A stretch of DNA of 5,142 nt from the NCBI GenBank assembly GCA_934511335.1, contig CAKSWL010000180.1:1-5142 (forward strand), written 5' to 3'. Positions 1 through 5,142 of this stretch are shown here, in pieces (the stretch's first letter is position 1; each line of letters begins with the position of its first letter). This DNA is from an uncultured Cloacibacillus sp. (GTDB lineage Bacteria > Synergistota > Synergistia > Synergistales > Synergistaceae). The position numbers and the translations under genes were made by a program. The notes under the pieces were generated by a model, which worked only from the letters and a program-made list of their open reading frames with translations, was not told the origin of the DNA and ran no database searches.

Positions 1-337
1 CTCTTACGCCGTCCTTCGTCATCAATTTCAGAGGCTCGGACAAGACTAAGTCTTTTCCGTAATACCATGAAACTTCCAGATGATTTCCTACCGGTGCGGA
101 GGAATATTGAAACCACAGGCAGACCTGACGTGTTCCATATTGGATGGTGTTCATCACTTTATGGGGAAGCCTGTTGCGGTCAAGCTCCACACAGACAACG
201 GCTTCATCTATGCGGAAAGAACTCCCCAAGAGACCTGTTTTAAGACTTACTACGCTCAATATCACCAGTACGACGACCGTTAAACCGAGCAGTATCAACG
301 GTCTCCTACCGGAACCATTCTGGCAATTCTGATCCAT
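1..337 (-). CDS. Small membrane-anchored protein of unknown function (3' end outside window)
   Basis: An open frame runs from ATG at 337 leftward off the window edge, giving 112 residues with no stop. The start is preceded by GGTGGA about 5 nt upstream (an imperfect ribosome site) and by an in-frame TAG six codons upstream. Residues about 11-12 are RR, followed by a hydrophobic stretch (about 13-31, rich in L, V and I) that looks like a signal anchor with the rest of the protein outside the membrane. No lipobox cysteine is visible. Residues about 42-112 look like a beta-rich extracytoplasmic domain: IDEAVVCVELD, then QVCLWFQYSSAP, then LEVSWYYGKDLVLSEPL. The pattern 'W-F-x-Y-x-x-A-P ... W-Y-Y-x-G' resembles small periplasmic beta-sandwich proteins seen in several bacteria, but I cannot name a family with confidence. 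An extended -10 promoter just upstream suggests it is transcribed separately from the gene before it. Real gene: fairly sure. Function: unknown. Confidence 0.72.
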   Translation of the reverse strand, partial: MDQNCQNGSGRRPLILLGLTVVVLVILSVVSLKTGLLGSSFRIDEAVVCVELDRNRLPHKVMNTIQYGTRQVCLWFQYSSAPVGNHLEVSWYYGKDLVLSEPLKLMTKDGVR

Positions 338-362
338 CTGTTCCACCAGTCTCTAATACATT

Positions 363-371
363 ATTTTATCA
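363..371 (-). promoter_or_regulatory. Extended -10 promoter element for the left-edge gene
   Basis: The minus strand reads TGATAAAAT, a TGn extension plus a TAAAAT -10 hexamer. It lies 25 nt before the ATG at 337, which would place transcription start near 356 and give a leader of about 19 nt. No convincing -35 is seen at 16-18 bp spacing, which is usual for extended -10 promoters. It sits in the 119-bp AT-rich gap after the DUF4392 gene. Confidence 0.5.
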
Positions 372-456
372 TGAGTTTGTTGGAAAATACATCTTTTTCT
401 TCACAAAGCTCACAAATTTTTGGTAAAAACTGTATCTCTTGCAAATCTTCCCCGCT

Positions 457-1326
457 TCAGGCGGAATTGTAATGATCCCAGAGTTCCCTAAGAGAAGATA
501 TTATTTCGTCCTGCAATATTATATCAAAACCGTCGACGGTAAGTTCCGGCCGGCGGCTGATCCCGTCCACCGCACCCAGCCTTGTCAGCGCCTCGAGCAT
601 CGCCAGCTCCTCACCCGCCTCGGGGCCGCGCCAGCTCCCCCACATGAAAGAAAGCGCCGCGGTCAGCGCGTAGGCGCCCCAGTTGCTGACGTCCACGGCA
701 AGCGCGTGGTCGGTCCGCACGGTGCACAGGCAGGCGGCGTAAGCGGGCAGCAGCATTTTCAGGTCTTCGTAGAAGTTCCCCATGCCGACCTCGTTGCCGC
801 CGTCGCCGATGCCGAGCGTCGGTATAAGAAGCTCCTTGGCGGCAAAGGCCAGCTCGTCCAGCGGCGGCGTCCACGGCGAGATATCCATCTTGCGGAAGTT
901 GTAATAGCAGCCGTCCTCCGCGCGCCCGAGACGTTCCGTAAATATAAGCCCCGCGGGCGGATCGTCCGCAAGCCGCGGCGGGGCGGTCCTCACCAACCGT
1001 TCGGGATAATCGACGGCGGCGGCGGCGGCCTTCATCACTGCAAGACACCGCTCATCGGTCCAGACCGCCGATTCGCGTCCCTCCCGGTAAAAGGCGCGCG
1101 CCAGCATCACCGCGCCGCCGGGACCGTCCGTCTCCGGGGCTTCGGCTCCAGGAATAAAGAAACCGGAAACGACGGCCACCTTTTTTAACGGAGCAAAGGC
1201 CCCAGCCGCCCTTTGCCAATCCTCCGGACGACAGAGTTTTGAAACGCCCCTGCCTCCCCTGTCGCGCGCGACAAGCGAAATGAGTTTTTTAGCATAGGAT
1301 TCCGGCAGTATCTTCTCAGCGCTCAC
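457..1326 (-). CDS. DUF4392 / D-glutamate cyclase-like protein
   Basis: A 289-residue protein resembling the C-terminal (GLUCM/DUF4392) domain of D-glutamate cyclase, the enzyme that converts D-glutamate to 5-oxo-D-proline in vertebrates (DGLUCY). Family-like blocks are visible in order: GFFIPGAEAPETDGPGGA (about 55-72), ERLGRAEDGCYYNFRKMDIS (131-150), the glycine-rich GIGDGGNEVGMGN (172-184), and DHALAVDVSNWGAYAL (206-221). No signal peptide or membrane segment is seen, so it is probably cytoplasmic. I chose GTG at 1326 because GGAGGAGA lies 7 nt upstream. The frame also opens at ATG 1383, but there the purine run is only 2 nt from the ATG and the extra 19 residues are low-complexity and unlike the family. 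It follows pfkA by 98 bp with no clear terminator between, so co-transcription is likely. Family assignment is firm; the reaction in bacteria is inferred from the eukaryotic homologue. Confidence 0.87.
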   Translation of the reverse strand: MSAEKILPESYAKKLISLVARDRGGRGVSKLCRPEDWQRAAGAFAPLKKVAVVSGFFIPGAEAPETDGPGGAVMLARAFYREGRESAVWTDERCLAVMKAAAAAVDYPERLVRTAPPRLADDPPAGLIFTERLGRAEDGCYYNFRKMDISPWTPPLDELAFAAKELLIPTLGIGDGGNEVGMGNFYEDLKMLLPAYAACLCTVRTDHALAVDVSNWGAYALTAALSFMWGSWRGPEAGEELAMLEALTRLGAVDGISRRPELTVDGFDIILQDEIISSLRELWDHYNSA

Positions 1327-1330
1327 CTTT

Positions 1331-1338
1331 TCTCCTCC
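1331..1338 (-). promoter_or_regulatory. Ribosome binding site fixing the DUF4392 gene start
   Basis: The minus strand reads GGAGGAGA, ending 4 nt before GTG at 1326 (7 nt from the GGAGG core). This near-perfect Shine-Dalgarno site favours the GTG start over the upstream ATG at 1383, which lacks a well-spaced site. Confidence 0.8.
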
Positions 1339-1424
1339 ATTCGGCAACGGTCGTATACGGCGCGGCCGCCCCTCCGGCACCATATCTTCCGCAGGCGGAC
1401 GGGCGACGTCTTTTTATTTATGTA

Positions 1425-2387
1425 CTATATGCTCAGCATTTCCACCAGCCGCAGCATGTCCTGGTCAAGCGGATGGTTCTCGGTCCAGGCCGTCTCCAGC
1501 GGCAGGGTGACGATCTCGCCCTTGATCCGCCCCACCATCATTCCGCGCTTCTCGTCCAGGAGCGCCTCCACGGCGGCCGCGCCGAGTCTCGAAGCGAGGA
1601 CCGTGTCAAAGCACGACGGCGAGCCGCCGCGCTGCAGATGTCCGAGAACTACTATCCGCGGATCGTAGTCGCAGCGCCCTTTGAGTTTTTCGGCAAGGTC
1701 GGAGGCCGACATAACCCCCTCCGCCAAGACGATCAGCGAGTGGGTCTTGCCGCGCTGTTTCGCGTAATGTATCTTGTTCGAGATCGCCTCTATATCCACC
1801 GGCAGCTCTGGGATCAGCACGAACTCCGCCCCGCAGGCCACCCCCGTCTCGAGCGCGAGAAAGCCGGCGCGGCGTCCCATCACCTCGACGATGAACATCC
1901 GGTCGTGGCTAGAGGCCGTGTCGCGCAGCTTGCTGATGCACTCAAGGGCGGTGTTGCAGGCCGTGTCAAAACCGATCGTGCAGTCCGTGCCCGCCATGTC
2001 GTTGTCTATCGTGCCGGGAACGCCGACCACGCGGACGCCGCGGTCGTGGAGCTCCTTGGCACCGCGAAACGAACCGTCGCCGCCTATCACCACCAGCGCG
2101 TCGATGTCGCTCTCCTTCAGCTTGGATACTCCGGCGTTTATCCCCTCAGGCCGCATAAAGGCGGGGCAGCGCGCGGTACGCAGCATCGTCCCGCCGTGAA
2201 GCAGTATCCCACCGACCGAGCTGCGCGTCAAAGGGACAAAGTCTCCCTCGAGCAGCCCCTCATATCCGCGGCGTATGCCTACCACCTGCAAACCATGATA
2301 TAAAGCCGTGCGGGTCACAGCGCGTATGGAAGCGTTCATTCCCGGCGCGTCGCCGCCGCTTGTCAAAACTCCGATTCTGCGAAGCAT
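1425..2387 (-). CDS. pfkA: ATP-dependent 6-phosphofructokinase
   Basis: This enzyme phosphorylates fructose 6-phosphate to fructose 1,6-bisphosphate, the committed step of glycolysis, in the cytoplasm. At 320 residues it matches the usual bacterial PfkA length. Visible motifs: GGDAPGMN (11-18) and GGDGS (102-106) for nucleotide binding; PGTIDND (124-130), holding catalytic Asp128 and Asp130; MGR (170-172); and GHLQRGGSP (249-257). Glycine at 105 and at 125 (Asp and Lys in PPi enzymes) marks it as ATP-using. Numbering is E. coli plus one. Arg22, Arg26, Arg55, Arg155, Glu188, Arg212 and Lys214 correspond to the known effector-site residues, so ADP/PEP allostery is probably retained. ATG 2387 was chosen because AGGGGG lies 7 nt upstream and the protein then begins MLRRIGVLTSGGD as in the family; the in-frame ATG at 2429 would add 14 unlike residues. 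It has its own promoter just after comF. Confidence 0.97.
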   Translation of the reverse strand: MLRRIGVLTSGGDAPGMNASIRAVTRTALYHGLQVVGIRRGYEGLLEGDFVPLTRSSVGGILLHGGTMLRTARCPAFMRPEGINAGVSKLKESDIDALVVIGGDGSFRGAKELHDRGVRVVGVPGTIDNDMAGTDCTIGFDTACNTALECISKLRDTASSHDRMFIVEVMGRRAGFLALETGVACGAEFVLIPELPVDIEAISNKIHYAKQRGKTHSLIVLAEGVMSASDLAEKLKGRCDYDPRIVVLGHLQRGGSPSCFDTVLASRLGAAAVEALLDEKRGMMVGRIKGEIVTLPLETAWTENHPLDQDMLRLVEMLSI

Positions 2388-2394
2388 CTTTCGT

Positions 2395-2400
2395 CCCCCT
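2395..2400 (-). promoter_or_regulatory. Ribosome binding site fixing the pfkA start
   Basis: The minus strand reads AGGGGG, 7 nt before ATG at 2387. The upstream in-frame ATG at 2429 has only a weak GGGT tract ahead of it, so this site supports the shorter 320-residue protein. Confidence 0.7.
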
Positions 2401-2415
2401 TTTGTTGCCGTCAGC

Positions 2416-2448
2416 CGCGTATTTTTCATTATTTTACCCGTATACGCG
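2416..2448 (-). repeat. Inverted repeat in the pfkA leader
   Basis: ATACGCG at 2442-2448 and CGCGTAT at 2416-2422 (plus-strand reading) are perfect 7-bp inverted copies separated by 19 nt. They flank the alternative ATG at 2429 and lie at or just downstream of the predicted transcription start. No T-run follows, so it is not an intrinsic terminator. It could be a leader hairpin or an operator, or chance. Confidence 0.35.
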
Positions 2449-2452
2449 CTCT

Positions 2453-2461
2453 ATTATAACA
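2453..2461 (-). promoter_or_regulatory. Extended -10 promoter for pfkA
   Basis: The minus strand reads TGTTATAAT, a consensus TGn extension with a perfect TATAAT hexamer, 8 bp past the comF stop codon. The expected transcription start is near 2446, giving a leader of about 58 nt. The upstream TTGGTT at 15-bp spacing is only a weak -35 candidate. This implies pfkA, and probably the gene after it, can be transcribed independently of comF. Confidence 0.65.
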
Positions 2462-2469
2462 AACTTTGC

Positions 2470-3171
2470 CTATAACCAATATTCCCCGTCCTCCGGCCAG
2501 GCTCCCGGATGTTCCGGCGAGGAGACCCGCCGCGTCCACACCAGCACCGCCTTTACCTCGGCGCCCGCCCTTTGCAGTGCGAACTTTGCCGCCCTCACGG
2601 TGCCGCCCGTGGTATACACGTCGTCCACGAGAATAACGCTCTTTCCCGCCAGCTCCGGCTGGGCCGCAAACGATCCGAACGTCAACGCCCGCCGCGCCGC
2701 GCCCCGTTTTTCCGTCTGGGCGCCGCTGCTGACACGCCATTTCAGGGCTCTGCCCGCTACCGGAATCCCCCATTGCGACGAGAGGCCCCGCGCGATCAGC
2801 TCCGTCTGATTGAAGGCGCGGGAGCTGCCGGCGTGAAGAGGAAGGGGAACGAGCACCTCCGCCTCCTGCTTAGGTATCAGGCGCGCCATCTCCCGTCCGA
2901 TCGCTTCGCCGAGCGGCCTTATGTTTTTATACTTTAAGGCGAGTATAAATTGGCGCGCATCGCCGTCGTGGATGGCGGCCGCGTAACAGGGCACGCTCTC
3001 ATAGCAGCATTCCACCCCATAGGCCCCGCCGCAGTCGGCGCAGAACGGCGGCAGCGCCTCCGCCGCCGCGCCGCGCAGGCAGCCAGGACAGTACGGTACA
3101 GCCAGTCTGCCGCAGGCAGGACAGTGCTGGGGATATATGATGTGCGCGAGATAGGAAAAAAGCCGCGGCAT
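2470..3171 (-). CDS. comF: ComF-family phosphoribosyltransferase-like protein
   Basis: A 233-residue ComFC-type protein, needed in competent bacteria for moving single-stranded DNA into the cytoplasm; the biochemical role of its PRTase fold is unsettled. The N-terminal zinc-ribbon-like part has CPAC (17-20), CPGC (28-31) and CADC (44-47). Next come the family block FILALKYKN (75-83), the VLVPLPLH strand (106-113) with RAFNQTELIARGL (118-130), and the PRPP-binding motif VILVDDVYTTGGT (179-191), with Asp183-Asp184. Length is normal. The start is uncertain: ATG 3171 gives the typical MPRLFSYL...YPQHCPACG beginning, while ATG 3198 would add nine residues but lies inside the metK terminator hairpin. 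Neither has a good ribosome site. No promoter was recognised, so expression may depend on terminator read-through or on a promoter inside metK. No other competence gene is present in the window. Confidence 0.9.
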   Translation of the reverse strand: MPRLFSYLAHIIYPQHCPACGRLAVPYCPGCLRGAAAEALPPFCADCGGAYGVECCYESVPCYAAAIHDGDARQFILALKYKNIRPLGEAIGREMARLIPKQEAEVLVPLPLHAGSSRAFNQTELIARGLSSQWGIPVAGRALKWRVSSGAQTEKRGAARRALTFGSFAAQPELAGKSVILVDDVYTTGGTVRAAKFALQRAGAEVKAVLVWTRRVSSPEHPGAWPEDGEYWL

Positions 3172-3180
3172 GCAGTCAAA

Positions 3181-3211
3181 ATCAAAAACGGGCGGCATTA
3201 CGCGCCGCCCG
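3181..3211 (-). terminator. Intrinsic terminator after metK
   Basis: On the minus strand a perfect 8-bp GC-only stem, CGGGCGGC (3211-3204) with GCCGCCCG (3196-3189), closes a 7-nt loop and is followed at once by TTTTT, GA, TTTT. It begins 19 nt after the metK stop codon. On the plus strand no T-run follows the stem, so it works only in the metK direction. The stem and T-run overlap the upstream candidate start codon of comF at 3198. Confidence 0.85.
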
Positions 3212-3230
3212 AACTTTATCGCCGTTATAT

Positions 3231-4433
3231 TTACGCAAAGCGCTCCGCCGCCCGCTTGAGCGTCTCGGCCTTGTCGGTACGCTCCCAGGCGGGCGTCGGG
3301 TCAAGGTCGATACGTCCCATGTGCCCGTAGGCGGCGAGACGCCGGTACTGCGGTTTACGCAGGTCTAGATCGCGGATGATCGCCGCGGGGCGGAAATCAA
3401 AGTTTTCCCGCAGCAGCTGGGTGATCTCCTCGTCCTTTATCCTGCCGGTGCCAAATGTCTCGACCATTATCGAAACGGGCTTGGCAACGCCGATCGCGTA
3501 GGCGACCTGTACCTGGCAGGCGTCGGCGAGTCCCGCCGCAACGACGTTCTTCGCCGCATAGCGCGCCATATAGGCTCCCGAGCGGTCGACCTTCGTCGGG
3601 TCCTTTCCCGAGAAAGCTCCGCCGCCGTGGGGCACCGCGCCGCCGTAGGTGTCGACGATGATCTTGCGTCCGGTGAGCCCACTGTCGGCCTGCGGGCCGC
3701 CCATTACAAAACGTCCCGTCGGGTTCACAAGGATGCGGGGCTTCGTGGTAATGAGCGAGGCGGGAATGACGGGCTTGATGACATGCTCGATGATGTCCGC
3801 CTCTATCTGCTTCTGGTCGATCGCGGGATGGTGCTGGGTGCTGATGACCACGGTGTCTACGCGCAGCGGCTTGCCGTTCACATACTCCACCGTCACCTGG
3901 CTCTTCCCGTCTGGGCGCAGATATGGCAGCGTCTTGTTCTTGCGCACTTCGGAGAGGCGGCGCGTCAGCTTCTGCGCGAGCGATATCGGCAGCGGCATCA
4001 GCTCTTCCGTCTCATTGCAGGCGTAGCCGACCATCAGTCCCTGGTCTCCCGCGCCGATGGCGTCTATCTCGTCCTCCGAAAGCTCTTTCGCCTCCTTCGC
4101 CTTGTCGACGCCGAGCGCGATATCGGGGGACTGTTCATCTATCGTGGTGATAACGGAACAGGTGTCGCCGTCAAAGCCGTACTTGGCGCGCGTGTAGCCG
4201 ACGTCCTTCACCGTTTTGCGCGCGATTTTCGGGATATCGACATAGCACGTCGTGCTTATCTCCCCCGCAACCACGATCAGCCCCGTCGAAACAAGCGTCT
4301 CGCAAGCCACGCGCCCCATCGGGTCGGCTTCGAGAATGGCGTCCAGCACCGCGTCGGATATTTGATCTGCGAGTTTGTCGGGGTGTCCCTCCGTCACCGA
4401 TTCCGACGAAATAAGAAACCTTTCTTTGCTCAA
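3231..4433 (-). CDS. metK: S-adenosylmethionine synthase
   Basis: This cytoplasmic enzyme makes S-adenosylmethionine from methionine and ATP, releasing phosphate and pyrophosphate. At 400 residues it has the normal family length. Visible elements: [11 protein letters not shown] (10-20) with catalytic His17 and metal-binding Asp19; signature 1 GAGDQG (127-132); Lys177; Asp250 with Arg256-Lys257; and signature 2 GGGAFSGKD (270-278) with Lys277, Lys281 and Asp283, which match E. coli catalytic residues at an offset of 12. All known active-site residues appear intact. The start is a TTG: GGAGG lies 9 nt before TTG 4433, against only 3 nt before TTG 4439, so I prefer 4433 (402 residues if 4439 is used). 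The leader after the predicted promoter is about 30 nt, too short for a SAM riboswitch. It is monocistronic or nearly so, because a strong terminator follows. Confidence 0.98.
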   Translation of the reverse strand: MSKERFLISSESVTEGHPDKLADQISDAVLDAILEADPMGRVACETLVSTGLIVVAGEISTTCYVDIPKIARKTVKDVGYTRAKYGFDGDTCSVITTIDEQSPDIALGVDKAKEAKELSEDEIDAIGAGDQGLMVGYACNETEELMPLPISLAQKLTRRLSEVRKNKTLPYLRPDGKSQVTVEYVNGKPLRVDTVVISTQHHPAIDQKQIEADIIEHVIKPVIPASLITTKPRILVNPTGRFVMGGPQADSGLTGRKIIVDTYGGAVPHGGGAFSGKDPTKVDRSGAYMARYAAKNVVAAGLADACQVQVAYAIGVAKPVSIMVETFGTGRIKDEEITQLLRENFDFRPAAIIRDLDLRKPQYRRLAAYGHMGRIDLDPTPAWERTDKAETLKRAAERFA

Positions 4434-4442
4434 ATTCAAACA

Positions 4443-4447
4443 CCTCC
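4443..4447 (-). promoter_or_regulatory. Ribosome binding site for metK (TTG start)
   Basis: The minus strand reads GGAGG. Two in-frame TTG codons follow, at 4439 (3 nt away) and 4433 (9 nt away); spacing favours the second. An ATG at 4449 and a GTG overlapping this site are in another frame and do not lead to MetK. Confidence 0.7.
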
Positions 4448-4470
4448 ATATGATTTATGTAACTTGGGGT

Positions 4471-4479
4471 ATTGTAGCA
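4471..4479 (-). promoter_or_regulatory. Extended -10 promoter for metK
   Basis: The minus strand reads TGCTACAAT, a TGn extension with a TACAAT hexamer. It lies about 37 bp before the TTG start, so the transcript would begin near 4464 with a short leader. No good -35 hexamer is visible at 16-18 bp. Confidence 0.55.
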
Positions 4480-4542
4480 TCATTTATTCGTTTTGTGTGC
4501 GACTCGCCCAGCACGCCGTCCGCTTAACGAAAACAATTCGCG

Positions 4543-4704
4543 CTAATGGTCGTTATAATGGTCTTTGTATTTCAAAATCTCTACCACGTCTTTCGTAACG
4601 TAATAAATCAGACTGTTCTTCTCGTCTATCCGACGGCTGCAATAGCCGGAGAAATTACCGGGCAACCTCTCGTAGCGGGCCTCGCCATCAAGCTCGCCGC
4701 CGCG
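4543..4704 (-). pseudogene. YoeB/Txe-type toxin remnant (C-terminal 53 residues)
   Basis: This open frame lacks a start codon and follows directly, in the same register, from the TAG that ends the transposase remnant. It encodes 53 residues ending in TAG. The block ERLPGNFSGYCSRRIDEKNSLIYYV aligns by eye with the YoeB pattern E-P-L-x-x-N-L-S-G-x-W-S-R-R-I-x-x-x-x-R-L-V-Y, and the C-terminus KYKDHYNDH keeps the His-Tyr pair typical of this ribosome-dependent mRNA interferase. The glutamate (residue 12) and His49-Tyr50 remain, but the catalytic arginine (Arg65 of E. coli YoeB) is serine here (residue 31), and the conserved Trp is Cys22. About the first 40 residues of a normal 84-residue toxin are missing, and no YefM antitoxin gene is visible upstream. 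I read it as a dead toxin whose 5' half was lost at the insertion-sequence junction. Confidence 0.72.
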
Positions 4705-5081
4705 CTATATGCTCACAAAAGCAGCTTGTTGATTTTTATATATAGCGTCGATAATAGGTAATGCAAAAACCTTGGCCCAGATGGCGATACAGCGAATTTG
4801 TATGGCGGCAGCAATGGACAATGTATATTTAGCATAGTGCGTGGCTATTCCACGCCAGCGCTTAAAAACCAAAAAGGCGTTCTCTGCTAAATGCCGGAGC
4901 TTGCACAGACAGCGGTCATATTCCTGCTCTTCTTTTCGATTCCGGCGCGTAGGGAGCACAGCTGACATTCCCTCCTCCAACGCGATTCCCATACTGTCTC
5001 ATCGCTGTCGCAGCTACGATCCTCAAGCAGGAAATCAGCGGGAATACCTTGATAAAACCGAAAGAGCAGCATACTATCCAT
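4705..5081 (-). pseudogene. IS5-family transposase remnant, frameshifted
   Basis: Two overlapping minus-strand frames together give the C-terminal half of an IS5-type DDE transposase. The upstream frame carries IPADFLLEDRSCDSDE (about 5045 to 5000), matching the ADxLLADKGYDSDE region with its catalytic aspartate. The downstream frame (from 4992) carries ALEEGMSAVLPTRRNRK, then YDRCLCKLRHLAENAF with the catalytic glutamate, then WRGIATHYAKY and a hydrophobic tail ending IAIWAK near 4771. The change of frame falls between about 4990 and 5001, where the first frame continues into unrelated sequence and the second is closed upstream by TGA. The N-terminal half and first catalytic aspartate are not found in the remaining 61 bp. 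After IAIWAK the frame runs about 20 non-conserved codons to TAG at 4705, probably through the IS end. No terminal inverted repeats were recognised. Not functional as it stands. Confidence 0.78.
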
Positions 5082-5142
5082 CTTACATAAATTACATAAA
5101 CTGAGTCTTGTATGCTCTTATTTCCTGCCCTCTATCACATAT
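5082..5142. other. Right-edge stretch with no recognised feature
   Basis: These AT-rich bases have stops in the minus-strand frames that would extend the transposase upstream: TAA in the frame of the ADFLLEDRS block, and others nearby. Nothing resembling the transposase N-terminal half or an antitoxin was recognised. It may hold the decayed middle of the insertion sequence. Confidence 0.3.

Noticed and set aside
80..283. Plus-strand frame with an LHTDNG string resembling a DDE integrase motif
   Set aside because: The surrounding residues do not match an integrase core, and the opposite strand carries a better gene with ribosome site, promoter, membrane anchor and patterned domain.
1015..1029. 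Five GGC triplets in a row, a possible unstable microsatellite
   Set aside because: It encodes a short alanine run in the DUF4392 protein and is short enough to be explained by GC-rich alanine codons.
457..1383. Longer DUF4392 protein starting at ATG 1383
   Set aside because: The purine-rich tract before it is too close to the ATG and the extra residues are unlike the family, while GTG 1326 has a strong, well-spaced ribosome site.
4434..4464. Possible SAM riboswitch upstream of metK
   Set aside because: The leader after the predicted transcription start is only about 30 nt, with no room for an aptamer and no terminator or antiterminator pair.
4554..4559. Plus-strand TATAAT as a promoter reading rightward
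   Set aside because: It has no -35 at normal spacing and no plausible plus-strand gene downstream; it overlaps the codons at the end of the toxin relic.
3627..4598. Long plus-strand frame (323 codons) across metK
   Set aside because: It lies antisense to the unmistakable metK and is arginine/histidine/leucine-rich, as expected from GC-biased shadow frames. The same applies to the long plus-strand frames over pfkA (1473-2303) and the DUF4392 gene (439-1188).
4839..4855. Perfect inverted repeat GCGTGG / CCACGC with a 5-nt loop
   Set aside because: It falls in the conserved WRGIATHY coding block of the transposase relic, is short, and has no T-run on either side.

Overview
This window comes from a bacterial chromosome. 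All recognisable genes lie on the minus strand, so transcription runs right to left. Coding regions are GC-rich with strong third-position bias, which is why long antisense shadow ORFs occur. The edges are clearly more AT-rich. The gene set (SAM synthetase, ATP-type phosphofructokinase, ComF, a DUF4392 D-glutamate cyclase-like protein) and strong GGAGG ribosome sites fit an anaerobic, Gram-positive-like or Synergistota-type bacterium. The Synergistota assignment is an impression from protein similarity and is low confidence.

Layout, in the direction of transcription (right to left). From about 5081 to 4543 there is gene debris: the frameshifted C-terminal half of an IS5-family transposase, directly followed by the C-terminal 53 residues of a YoeB/Txe-type toxin that lacks its N-terminus and its catalytic arginine. 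Next comes metK (about 4433 to 3231) behind an extended -10 promoter, with a TTG start and a strong intrinsic terminator. The terminator overlaps the 5' end of the next gene, a comF-type phosphoribosyltransferase (3171 or 3198 to 2470). Immediately after comF a second extended -10 promoter drives pfkA (2387 to 1425). After a 98-bp gap with no obvious terminator comes a DUF4392/D-glutamate cyclase-like gene (1326 to 457), probably co-transcribed with pfkA. At the left edge a third extended -10 promoter precedes a small membrane-anchored protein (337 to beyond 1) whose 3' end is outside the window.

The intact genes are mainly housekeeping: methyl-donor supply (MetK), glycolytic commitment (PfkA), DNA uptake or an unknown PRTase role (ComF), and possible D-glutamate turnover (DUF4392). 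Nothing here indicates a pathway-level cluster, and I see no new defence or secretion system. The most informative parts are the dead toxin/IS junction, the terminator that contains a potential comF start codon, and the repeated TGn-type promoter architecture.
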